From assembly GCA_029224185.1 (NCBI GenBank), contig CM055200.1, positions 5,854,741 to 5,918,740 on the forward strand: a stretch of DNA of 64,000 nt. Reading direction: 5' to 3'. This document shows positions 13,310 through 21,665 of the stretch, in pieces. The stretch's first letter is position 1. The number at the start of each line of letters is the position of its first letter. The position numbers and the translations under genes were made by a program. Origin of the DNA: Karalla daura. Taxonomy: Eukaryota > Chordata > Actinopteri > Chaetodontiformes > Leiognathidae. The notes beneath the pieces were generated by a model, which did not search any database, was not told the DNA's origin, and worked only from the letters and a program-made list of their open reading frames with translations.

Positions 13310-16169
13310 TTTCTTTCTTTCTTTTACCTGATGAGGTTATTAAACGGACCTTGCAGACTTTCCTGTAATTTACTTTGTTTTGACCCATTCATGCTTTTGT
13401 GAACAGCTGCCCTCAGGAACAGACAAAAGAAAAGATGAGAGGCTGTGGGACTAGAATGTACAGTAGTAGAATCAGCATGATTTTAATCAGCACTAATGTA
13501 TGTAGGTAGTAGTTCAGAGTAAATGTGATGCGTGTCATATAGACGAAATGTCTTTCTAGCTCTTTCAGATCCAGAAACATTTACCCCCATGTTCTGTCTC
13601 TGTCCCCAGACTCGGACGGCATGGACCCAGACTTGTTTCGGATGGCCTCTCTGGGTTTCACAGGATGTCTGTCTGCCGTCCTCTTCAACTCCGTCAGTCC
13701 TCTGAAAGCTGCTCTGCTCCACCCAGACTTCAGCCCTGTCACTGTCTCCGGTCCGCTGGTGCAGTCCAGCTGTGGCTCCACCTCAGCTACTCCCTACGAA
13801 GCAGAAACCACACATCACATATCAGGTCAGAGGAGAGCGTCCACATTTTCTAACTCTTAAAGGAATTGATTTGGGATTTTTTTTACATTTTGTGCTGCGC
13901 AAAGGAGGTGAGCACTTTAATCCTCCTATGACGATGGATGCTGAGTCTGGAGCTATGTGTCCTACATGTTTCCCGAGCTGCATTTTTTCAGCTTTCTAAT
14001 TCTAATTCTTGAAAAATAATCTTCTGGACATTTTTCTTATTTAATTACATTCCCAGAAAATAGCAAACCCAAACTCGAGCCTTGCTTTAACTCCTCTGTA
14101 ACTTATGAATGACCTGGGAGCCACTATTACTGAATGTACATACAGAATATAGCCATCTGCTCGAAGAGCTCAGGTTAGTACGGCTCTCTGCTCAAGCGTT
14201 ACCCCCGCACACTCTACAATTGGACCTTTGGGTCCATAATATCATAAATGGCACTGGGTTAACGGCCGCGAGATGAGGCAATTAATTCATATCCGAGGAG
14301 AGAGTTTCTCTCTTTCCCCGTGTGCTGTGGTATCTGATAAGTGGCACCGACACCTGCTTCACATCTCTCTCGTCAGAAATGACTCCCCTTGTTCTTCTCT
14401 CTCTCTGCCATTTCCTCTTTCCCTCCTTCTCCTCCTCTCTCCACCCCTACCCCTCTGGCCCTGCTGCAGGCCAGTCCGGGTCCGTCGGAACCGGCCAGCC
14501 CGTGGTGAATGCCATCAGGAGCGACTCGGCTCTAATTGGAGGTACCACAGCGCCGCCATTATCATCAGTCAGTCGGTGAAGAGACTCCCATTAGGTCTTT
14601 TTGCAGCACATCTACTGTATGTGGTTCTGCGTCAGCCGCTCCACTGTTCGAGAACATTCGCTGGCTGTCAGGCGGGCGCCGTGCCGCACACTGTGCAGCA
14701 GTTTACATGAAAGTCGCTCGAACAGCATGACTGCACAAGTTCACCAAGGAAACCAAAGCTGATTAGAATGCAAATGACTTTATTTCTACACATAAGGGGT
14801 CTCTCTTTTTTTATTTTTTCATTTTCTTTAAATGCCAAAGTCGGTGCAGAGACCCGCTAACAGCTGAAATTACCCAGGGAGCCGGCGCTGGCCAACTTCA
14901 CGCCTAATGAGGGAGCAAAAGTAATATCGTGTTTTTTCCTTTTGTTCGCCGCTGACCACTTGCTTGTGCGATGTATTTCCCAAAGCCACACTTGGTCTGT
15001 AATTTTCTTCTTCAATTGTTAACCATCCATTTACACGTTAATGAACCAAACAGTACGTCAGTCCACCGCCTGCCTCGCGAAGAGGCTTTAAATATACCTG
15101 AATATTCTCACACCTGCACGCTCACCGATCAGACGCATATGTTCAGCCTGCTCCGGTCACATCCTCTGGTGGTAATTGAGATATTAAGGTGATTATCAAA
15201 ACAGCGGGAAGCTTTATGGATCACAGCTACGCAAACAGGAGACTTACTGCCTGGTTTTACAGCTTCTGTTTCACTGTTTGAAAAGGAGCGACAGTTTGCT
15301 CCAGGACATGCTTTGCTGTGTAAAATGGGGAAGCAACAAAACCTGTTGCAGTTTGTGTGTAAAAACCCAAGCCAGAATCAACAATGTTAATCTCTTGGAG
15401 GAGCTTAGAGAGAGAGAGCCAAAGCCATCCAGAGATAACAGTGCACGGGGCTGCACATGCCTTCACCAAATATTGACTTTTAGAGGAAGTCAGTTCACTA
15501 AAACGTCGTGGTATGTAATCTGGATATCAGATCCTTAAGATTTACAGAGGACCACTTCAATTTGGGCTGTTAGGGAAAACAAATAATTTTGGTGACTGTT
15601 AGTTTATAACTCCTTAAAGTCCACAGTTTCCATCTCTCTATCGACATGACAGTGGATTACAGGCACTGTGCCATCTGAAGGAGTTCTTCTGCATCCTTCC
15701 CCAAACTGGTCAGATCTGGTTTGGTCCGAGTTTCCTCGTGGAAGCAGTAGCACAGTGTAGTGGTGCTACAGTAAGTGAGGATGGATGATAGAAAGCTTAG
15801 TCTGTGTAACCTTTGTAACATTTTATTACTTCAAACTGGGATAGTGAGAGCTCAACTGTGGCATCATTTATCCTCCACCACAGAAAAGGTGAAGCAATGC
15901 AAAGGTGAAGCATTGCAAAGTGGCCGCACTTTCAGCCTGTGTTTGGTCTAAACTGTGCCCACATTTTAAGTCCCTCCCTCTGTTTTCCAGGCGTCATCGC
16001 CGTGGTCATCTTCGTCCTCGTGTCCGCTTTAGCCGTGACGGCCCGAGTGCTCTACAGGAGGAAAGGGACGTGTTCGAGCCGGGACACAAAAACTGTGAAA
16101 GCTGAGGAAACCCCAGAGCTGGCGTTACAGAACGGCCCGAGTGAGAGCCAGAAGGAGTACTTCATCTAA
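682..16169 (+). CDS. cntnap5: Contactin-associated protein-like (CNTNAP/Caspr family), C-terminal 13 exons, 5'-partial
   Basis: Neuronal adhesion protein of the neurexin superfamily; family members bind contactins and organise axo-glial or synaptic contacts from the plasma membrane. Exons, each with AG acceptor and GT donor and matching phases: 682-801, 984-1184, 1739-1901, 2930-3057, 3164-3334, 5167-5385, 7061-7300, 9669-9893, 12451-12584, 12755-12842, 13610-13825, 14470-14541, 15991-16169. They total 2156 nt, giving 717 residues and a TAA stop. Order of domains: fibrinogen-like, laminin G3, EGF2, laminin G4, transmembrane helix (VIAVVIFVLVSALAVTARVLY, split here: VIAVVIFVLV then SALAVTARVLY), short tail ending EYFI, a PDZ-type C-terminus. 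Most introns are phase 1. Full family members are about 1300 residues, so roughly the N-terminal 45 percent (discoidin, laminin G1/G2, EGF1) lies left of the window. The EYFI end and the EVSASFKSGTSVSY start of laminin G4 fit CNTNAP3/4/5 and not CNTNAP2 (EWLI end). The exact paralogue is a guess from memory; the family is not in doubt. Confidence 0.93.
984..1184 (+). CDS. cntnap5: cntnap exon: fibrinogen-like domain, middle
   Basis: The acceptor is CCCTCTAACAG and the donor G|GTAAGG. The frame reads TWMVIQHNNTELTRV, then an acidic Cys-containing stretch (YTCEEEQLAAIISQSERCEQ) and SFECKMSRLL, all typical of the module. One N-glycosylation sequon (NNT) is visible. Confidence 0.92.
1739..1901 (+). 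CDS. cntnap5: cntnap exon: fibrinogen-like domain, end
   Basis: The acceptor is GTGTTGCAG and the donor TG|GTACAG. It encodes SWWVGGPG, QTYWAGAPPGSHQCACGL and the Cys-rich NCLDPKHHCNCDAEHSEW, which closes the fibrinogen-like module. The Trp codon is split across the intron (TG then G). Confidence 0.92.
1902..2929 (+). other. cntnap intron
   Basis: Intron with no exon or repeat that I recognise. The shorter intron at 1185-1738 likewise shows nothing. Confidence 0.7.
2930..3057 (+). CDS. cntnap5: cntnap exon: linker between fibrinogen-like and laminin G3 domains
   Basis: The acceptor is TTTCCCTCCAG and the donor A|GTGCGT. It encodes TNDSGLLTHKESLPVRSLVL and ends AYRVGHLRCHGD. The donor lacks consensus A at +3 but the phase with the next exon (A then AA gives Lys) is right. 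Confidence 0.9.
3164..3334 (+). CDS. cntnap5: cntnap exon: laminin G3, first part
   Basis: The acceptor is GTTTCCAG and the donor T|GTAAGT. It encodes NVWNAAFFDKETSYLHFPTF, HGELSADISFLFKTTSSSGV and FLENLGIKDFIRIEL, the most conserved strand set of CNTNAP laminin G3. The intron upstream is only 106 bp. Confidence 0.94.
3335..5166 (+). other. cntnap intron
   Basis: AT-rich intron with homopolymer runs. No coding segment or recognised transposon was seen. Confidence 0.7.
5167..5385 (+). CDS. cntnap5: cntnap exon: laminin G3, second part
   Basis: The acceptor is TTTCCGAACGCAG and the donor G|GTGTGT. It encodes NEVLFSFDVGNGPLDVSVRS, then LNDNRWHRIRAERNVKEASL and ADGHVHLQLNSQLFIG. The donor is the first GT of a GT-rich simple repeat (5386-5429), so the 5' splice site is embedded in a microsatellite. 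Confidence 0.92.
5386..5429 (+). repeat. GT-rich microsatellite overlapping a 5' splice site
   Basis: GT repeat with GGGTGT and TATG interruptions starting at the donor GT of the laminin G3 exon. Confidence 0.85.
6685..6985 (+). mobile_element. LINE ORF2 3'-end fragment in a cntnap intron
   Basis: The + strand frames contain a shifted, decayed end of a non-LTR retrotransposon ORF2: VVKDNVKLAG, REEDAEDRG and WRPLKGTSRR, the pattern (VKEDM.. REEDA.DR.. W...) common at the end of fish LINE proteins. It is broken by frameshifts and stops and is non-functional. The clade (RTE or L1-like) is not resolved. Confidence 0.6.
7061..7300 (+). CDS. cntnap5: cntnap exon: end of laminin G3 plus EGF repeat 2
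   Basis: The acceptor is CTCTGTGCGCAG and the donor G|GTTTGT. The first half (FRGCIRSLQLNGVTLDLEER) closes laminin G3. The second half is an EGF-like repeat with six cysteines: GCPGHCSSYGSLC, then RGRCVERAISFSCDC and GAFCDR. Reading continues in frame past the donor for a while, but no family member has that sequence. Confidence 0.93.
7301..9668 (+). other. cntnap intron with long GT repeat and one candidate conserved block
   Basis: It holds the GT microsatellite at 7784-7881 and a block at about 8260-8620 with TTAATTAAC, CTAATG and GC-mixed unique sequence that looks less neutral than its flanks. No exon was seen. Confidence 0.5.
7784..7881 (+). repeat. (GT)n microsatellite
   Basis: About 98 bp of GT dinucleotides with a few GC and CT interruptions. 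Confidence 0.95.
9669..9893 (+). CDS. cntnap5: cntnap exon: laminin G4, first part
   Basis: The acceptor is CTCTCCCTGTAG and the donor G|GTGAGC. It encodes EVSASFKSGTSVSYSFQE, then a low-complexity stretch RNSSGGGSSVLSS made by CGG/AGC-type codons, then LSFRTSQSPALLLYVGSQQ and LALLLNKH. The Gly/Ser insertion is at a position where the family is variable. Confidence 0.92.
9894..12450 (+). other. cntnap intron
   Basis: A 2.6-kb AT-rich intron. A 197-codon open frame at 10087-10680 has no domain and low-complexity composition and is not taken as a gene. Confidence 0.65.
12451..12584 (+). CDS. cntnap5: cntnap exon: laminin G4, second part
   Basis: The acceptor is TGCGTCCAG and the donor CAG|GTAACA, phase 0. 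It encodes DKLEVRYRLDSSKDTEILRS and ANGQIHTVSICRVADVVSVQ. A (CA)n microsatellite starts four bases after the donor GT. Confidence 0.9.
12587..12626 (+). repeat. (CA)n microsatellite next to a 5' splice site
   Basis: About 20 CA units beginning within the donor sequence GTAACACAC of the second laminin G4 exon. Confidence 0.95.
12755..12842 (+). CDS. cntnap5: cntnap exon: laminin G4, third part
   Basis: The acceptor is TTTTTTGTCAG and the donor G|GTAAGT. It encodes IDQNTREDFNLTSDVEFNAV and RSLVLGRVH. The strong donor and the conserved SLVLG motif make this exon secure. One sequon (NLT) is visible. Confidence 0.92.
12843..13609 (+). other. cntnap intron with (CTTT)n
   Basis: Contains the tetranucleotide repeat at 13274-13325. 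Nothing else is recognised. Confidence 0.7.
13274..13325 (+). repeat. (CTTT)n microsatellite
   Basis: Thirteen near-perfect TTTC units. Confidence 0.95.
13610..13825 (+). CDS. cntnap5: cntnap exon: laminin G4, end
   Basis: The acceptor is CTGTCCCCAG and the donor G|GTCAGA. It encodes GFTGCLSAVLFNSVSPLKAA and VQSSCGSTS, the two-cysteine end of the domain, then a Thr/Glu-rich spacer. Confidence 0.92.
14470..14541 (+). CDS. cntnap5: cntnap exon: juxtamembrane linker
   Basis: A 72-nt exon with acceptor CCTGCTGCAG and donor G|GTACCA. It encodes QSGSVGTGQPVV and NAIRSDSALIGG; the NA(I/V)RSDSA(L/V)IGG motif directly before the helix is a family hallmark. Confidence 0.9.
14542..15990 (+). other. 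Last cntnap intron
   Basis: No exon seen. The part at about 14740-14960 (AATGCAAATGAC, an octamer-like ATGCAAAT, and GCCTAATGAGGG) is a weak candidate for conserved regulatory sequence. The intron at 13826-14469 shows nothing recognisable. Confidence 0.5.
15991..16169 (+). CDS. cntnap5: cntnap last exon: transmembrane helix and cytoplasmic tail
   Basis: The acceptor is CTGTTTTCCAG and the stop is TAA. About 21 hydrophobic residues from VIAVVIF are followed by the stop-transfer and protein 4.1-binding-type start YRRKGT, then a tail of about 35 residues ending SESQKEYFI. The first helix residues resemble those of CNTNAP2/3/5; the final EYFI is the PDZ-binding type of CNTNAP3/5. Confidence 0.94.
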
Positions 16170-16391
16170 GCAGGGGCTTGGAGGGGACAGAGACAGATGC
16201 CTTGTTAAAGCCTCAGCGCTTTGCACTGCAGAGCGAGAGCCCCAGCAGTGGCTCGATGAGGCGAAAAGACACCGACAAAATCATACCCTCTGACTTCTTT
16301 CTTTCCTCTTTGTTTTGTTTTGGCCTCCGTGGTTGTATTTTTGTAAAGACTGTATAAATATGCACCAAAACAGTGTTGAATTTATAATAAA
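16170..16391 (+). other. 3' UTR of the cntnap gene with AATAAA signal
   Basis: The sequence after the TAA runs about 215 bp to the first canonical polyadenylation signal, AATAAA at 16386-16391 (within TATAATAAAATG). A longer 3' UTR using later signals cannot be excluded. Confidence 0.65.
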
Positions 16392-17585
16392 ATGAATATT
16401 GTCAGTGGAAGATTTGTAAATATTTAAATGATCTGTAAATCCTAAAATGATGACTTTATATATGCTTTCGTTGTCTTTGAAACACTTCAATAGAAAACCT
16501 GGATTTGCTGGTGAATTGAGTGCATTTTCCCACACTGGTAAGATGGGATAATAACTGTCATTGTGACATAATTATGTCCATCAGTATTTTGTTGATTTTT
16601 TGTGTTTGTTCCATATTTTCGTTTGCACCTACTGTTCAACCTGTGGGCAGCAAAGAGTGACCGTTCACATTGAACTTTTCTTGATTCCTTAGGAAGTGAA
16701 AGGCATTTCATTTGCATATCCTTCATTACATTACAGTTTAAAGCAAAGCTTAGCTTATATCAATATCTACATGTGAGAGACGATTATTTCCGTTGTGTTT
16801 GATTTGATTCGAACAGGTTTCAGATGTCATTTTGAATTGAAAAGGTACGGAAACTGTGGACTGAAAGCGTATTTCTGCTTAGTAATTTATTAACTTGTCG
16901 CTGACAGAGAAGACAAGTATGAAGGTGTGAAATGGGGAATTTGAAATTGAGACTCATCAAAGGGTTTCTCAAGTCTAGAAACAGCACATCTCTCACAAAA
17001 TTTATGTGGGAGATTGTGAACTCTAAAATAGCATTTTGACTTCCTGTGCTAAGAGTTTCTGTTTGCGTTACTATAATTATTAGTCACTAGATTTGGTATC
17101 TGAAGGATCATAAAAGCCTCATAAAAATGCCCTGGAATTGCATACCAAGCGGCACCTCGACAAGCCTGACGTCTGAAGGCTGAGAGGTAATTGACGTGAT
17201 AAATATATTCATTATAACAGCATCGCATGGCATTATTGGAAGGGGAGAGGGCATGCTGCAGAACATTAGCTCTCTGCTGCTCAAGCATGTGGAGAACATT
17301 AACAAAAAAACAAGAGTTTGGTTGGTGGTGAGGTTGGTGGGATCTACTTTATACAGCGTGAACTGTTATGAACGGTTTCTCCCCCTGGTGTGAAAATCGT
17401 TCATGCAATGACTTCCCTCAAGAATTTCATTCTTATGGATATTTTAGTAAGAAACACAGGTGTGTTCAGTGAAAATAAAACATTTGATCTCTTTCGGAGG
17501 CAGGCTTGTCTTTGAGTGGTGCCTGTACTGCTGTTTTCAACGTGTTTGTTTCATTTGGATTCATTCTTAATGGTTTTTCACAAGG

Positions 17586-17786
17586 GGACATGGTATCCTA
17601 GTGATCCCTTTTGACTTGCCTCACAGCTACAGGTCCCAGGAGCTCTGAGTTTAGGCTGACTGCAAACCCAAGGTGAGAGTGAATGGAGTGAGTACGCTAT
17701 AATAGACTGGAGACCTGTCCAGGGTGTATTCCCTATATTGGACATACATGAGCAGACCCCAGCGAAACTGTTGAGGTATGGAGTGA
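17586..17786 (+). mobile_element. Degraded tRNA-derived SINE
   Basis: Contains GCCTCACAGC, then a region with TGACTGCAAACCC, and AATAGACTGGAGACCTGTCCAGGGTGTATTCCC (in two parts: AATAGACTGGAGACC and TGTCCAGGGTGTATTCCC), the body of a very common fish SINE. Confidence 0.65.
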
Positions 17787-18355
17787 GTAAGCTGATGGAA
17801 GGAATTTTAACCATAACTCCTACTGTAGCAAAGCAAAGCAAGCACGTCAGTGAGATTATTAACACACCACATGACATGAGGTACATAGAAAGATGAATAA
17901 CACAAATCCTTTGTTTATTTTGAGTGCCAGCTCATGACAGACGTAGCCTCAAGGAACTTTCACTTAGCAACAATGCAAACACTCCAAACACACACCCTTG
18001 CAAAGGCTTAGGAATGATTCACAAGAAAAAACCCTGACAGAAAACAAAAGGAGGTAACCTCAGGGCGAGAGAGAAGGAGCCCTGAGGTGTGACACACCCT
18101 CCCACTGCCAACCAGTCCCCGTACCCAAACACACAGGTCTCTGTTGTGTCGATGTTATTGAAAAGGTGTGATCCAAACCTGCAACAACACCACATCAGTG
18201 GGAATAATTGTTGTATGTGTAATCGCAGCCCGAGCGTTATCACACATTCACTCACGGTGCGGTTGCTGCCCAGGAAGGAAGAAAGGACAGCCAATAGACA
18301 GATAAGTATGAAAGAGCACTGGATTGGTGGAGAAAAAAAAGGGGGCCGTAAAAGG

Positions 18356-18428
18356 ACTTTTAAAATAGCATCTAAGGCACTTCTGATGAAACCAGTGTTC
18401 CATAACTTCCACATTAACTCTAGAGAAC
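18356..18428 (-). repeat. Dispersed repeat, copy 1
   Basis: On the - strand it reads GGAACACTGGTTTCATCAGA then AGTGCCTTAGATGCTATTTT. Three related copies lie at 44879-44943 (-), 57313-57385 (+) and 62630-62708 (+). Confidence 0.6.
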
Positions 18429-18539
18429 ATGCGTATATATACTCGTATATATACTATAAAATCAAGACTTACTGTATAAGTGGACATTTAAGAAACTAAA
18501 TACTCCCTGGAGTTTTAAAACTTTGTGGACCCCTATGCA

Positions 18540-18720
18540 TCAGACCATACAATCTGCTGAGTCAGCGCAGCCGCGGTGCTTCTGCAGTGCATAAAAACAG
18601 TGAATTAATAACGAAGCGATGTCTCAGACCTCCGCTGTGCGCTCGGGATAATTAACAGCCGCCTGCGATCTGATTACAGCTCCCCCCGGAGCTGCAGCAT
18701 CGCAAACACAAAAAAAACGG
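18540..18720. promoter_or_regulatory. Candidate conserved non-coding element
   Basis: Unique, mixed-composition block with GAATTAATAACG, GGGATAATTAACAGCC and CTGATTACAGC homeodomain-type cores between AT-rich flanks. This is inference from composition only. Confidence 0.25.
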
Positions 18721-19097
18721 CTTCACGACCTGATGGAAAAATACTTTGTCTCCCGTATGGTGTCATGAGGTTGTGTGTGCATTTGGACAAAGAAGGACTG
18801 GCAGCTGCACTCTGCCAAAATCCCATGATGAAAACAATGTATTGCCTATGCCAGGCCTCTGTGAGGCCTTCATTGGAACCTCAGAGTGAAAGTTTACTTC
18901 TGTTAACAAAAGATCAGTTATCTGTGTAATCAGACTGAATGACTCAGGGTGCGCATGGTTGTGGTGGATGGATCAGGACTGCTCAATCAGCGATGGTTAC
19001 CACAAGATTTGCTCCACCTGAGGAACTTCACATTGTCATAAGAATTCAAGTGTATTCGTCAGGATCTCTCTTTAAAAGTTGTATTTTTGTTTGTGGG

Positions 19098-19160
19098 CTG
19101 AAATGGGAATAGGAATAGGAATTACTTCATTGATCCCCAAAGAGAAATTAGGAACTTAGG
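19098..19160 (-). mobile_element. LINE 3'-tail fragment
   Basis: The - strand reads AATTTCTCTTTGGGGATCAA then TGAAGTAATTCCTATTCC, the usual fish LINE end (TTTCCC..GGGATCAATAAAG plus short tandem tail). Confidence 0.6.
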
Positions 19161-19493
19161 TATTAAAGTTTCGTTTAAGGTCTGGCAACAACACATATTG
19201 CAAGATTAATCACAGGAATAATTGTAGAAATAAATTCATTCATTTATCTAATGTGCATTCATCAGAGTGTAGACATATTCAGGCTAAATAAAGACTACAT
19301 TGTGGACATTTACGAATCCCCCTCAACTTTGTGAGTCCGGCGTGTGAGTTTCTACATTCTCCATTGCTGGGAGAGACTTCTTGAGCTGAGTCACAGTCCT
19401 AGGAGCCTCTGTCCCCGGTGTCAGCAGCCCCCCGGCGTTCAAGAAGCAGCTGAGTCCCTCAAGACAAGCTCATGACAACTTCAACTCCAGGTT

Positions 19494-19529
<36 letters not shown>

Positions 19530-19533
19530 TCTT
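19494..19533 (+). repeat. (CT)n microsatellite
   Basis: About 19 CT units with one TATC interruption. Confidence 0.95.
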
Positions 19534-21059
19534 TGGCTGCAGATGGCAGCAGGAAACGCCACCACACGGCAACACCACAGGAACAGTTCCTAGTTTTCCA
19601 GCTGTCGTCTCTGGAGGCTTTGTTTTTTTGTGTAAAACTACATTCAAAGGCGGAGAGCGACTGTGTGATCGTTACACACCTCCGCCACATCGGAGAGCGC
19701 AGCGTGACTGTCACCCCGCTCCTCTCCCACCTCTCCCTCTTCTCTGTCATCTTACGTTGGGTGTATTTTTTTTATTTTTTTTATTACGGCTCCAAGGCGG
19801 CGGGAGACATCCCATATTAAACTGATATTAAATAGAGATAAAAATAAAGCTGAGGGACAGTTTAAGTGCTTTTCATTTCAACAAATAACTGAGCAGTGAA
19901 AGCACGGTCCACACCCATTTGGACGGTTCAATTTCACACAGCCATGGTTTAGTCTTCCCATGCACATTGCATCTCCAAATTGTGCAAAAAATTGAGTCAC
20001 TCTGTATTTATCAATTACTTTTTTTAATCTCAAGACAGTTTTATAATCACATCCAAATTAAAAACAATAGTTGGTATAACTTCAGCAGCCCAACAAGGCT
20101 GAAAGAAATTAGTGTGACAGAAACTTTGCACAATTGAGCCTTCTATTTTCCACTAATTACACTCTCAGAGCAGATGAGAATTGCGCTGGACTTGGAGAGA
20201 AGTAACCTCTGATTCTCTCTCCCCTTTCACCAGATTTCACAGAAACTGTGGAGATGCTTATTCAATCCAAGGAGTTGTAGAGTTGTGGCAGCTGGAACTG
20301 TGGTAGATTTTTCTGCAACCCTTCTCAACCACACAGCTTCTTCAATTCCTCTGGAGGCCCAGGATTCAGTCTCCGCAGAGACTATTGTTCAGTCACCTGG
20401 GGTCTGCCATAAACCACTGTCGTTATTGGACCTTATTCATCAATGAAACTTCTTGGGAAGGGATGATAGAACAGCACCATATGAGAAATGAGAGAGCCAT
20501 TTAGAGATGGTGAGAAGGCACTTTCCTTTACTCACTTTCAAAGCATCTGTCCTTCCTGTCTAGCATGAGTTGTGTATGTATTATCACAGCTTCCTCTACT
20601 TCCAAGTCCTTTTAGAAAGGGTTTTGTCACTGAGAGGTAATTTAAGCATCCCCCTGATCCCACTCTGCGACTGTACGTCATGATATCAGTGGAGGTTCAC
20701 TCACCCCATCACTGTCTGAGAGAACAGCGAAAGCAGAGACAATCCAGTCAATGCACATCAAGATGTGTGCTTGCCTTCTAATTAAAAAAAAAACATCTAG
20801 AGACTGGATTCTGTTCACAGACTAACTAAACTGGCACTTGTGTTTTGTTTTAAAAGCTGTGAAAATGCTGTGGGATTTTAATCCTTATCAGTCGTCGAGT
20901 AACCAGGTCTTTCTTTAAGTTTTTCTCTCTTTTGCAAACACTTCTGCAGTGGAAGACTATTTTTCCTCCCATATGGCCAAATTAGCATCATTAGGCTACA
21001 AGAATCACATCTGCCAGAGGACTCATTACTGTACATCTTTTGTTCCCTGGAAGTATTAG

Positions 21060-21380
21060 ACAGCAGATTTTTATTTAAATATCTCCTCTCTGTAATGCCA
21101 CTCTGAAAAAAAAAGGAAATTAACTCAATCTCTGGGCTGAAATTAATTTCATTCCAGTGGCATAATGTTTAAATAAAAAGCCCAATTAAAGCGGTCGCGG
21201 AGGAGGTTTTCATTATTAGCCTGACAAACCCGGCATGGTTGAGTTCCTCAATCAAGGAGCGACTGACCTCACCTGCCTCAGCCGACACACGTCTCTAATT
21301 ATCTGGATCTCATGAATAAACCTCTCTGTCAGCTCAGGCCGGCTTTCGCTAAATCTCTCCACTGATACCGGACAAAACAA
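21060..21380. promoter_or_regulatory. Candidate conserved non-coding element
   Basis: Block with GAAATTAATTTCATTCC, CATTATTAGCC, TCTAATTATCTGG and CCCAATTAAAG, that is, many TAAT cores in otherwise non-repetitive sequence. This is typical of regulatory elements near neural genes but unproven here. Confidence 0.28.
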
Positions 21381-21621
21381 AGGAAGGATTTTATAGTTTG
21401 AAGGCAGGTTATGCTGGTTAAACATTATTGCACAAATTGTCTCTGTTTTTGATGGATGATTACATCACGGCGTGGTTTAATGTGTTTAGAGGTGTTCGTT
21501 AATGCTGTCCTGCTTGTTAAACTTTTTTGTGAACAAATTCATGAAATTGCCTCTTCTCTACTGCAAGGTAAAAGGCCTTAACATTCATCCCGAATGCACA
21601 GGGGTAAAAGTCTCAAAAGAC

Positions 21622-21665
21622 TTGTGTGTGTGTGTGTGGTGCGTGTGTGTGCGCGCGTGTGTGTG
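21622..21665 (+). repeat. (GT)n with GCGCGC core
   Basis: Alternating purine-pyrimidine tract of GT units with a GTGTGCGCGCGTGTG centre. Confidence 0.9.
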
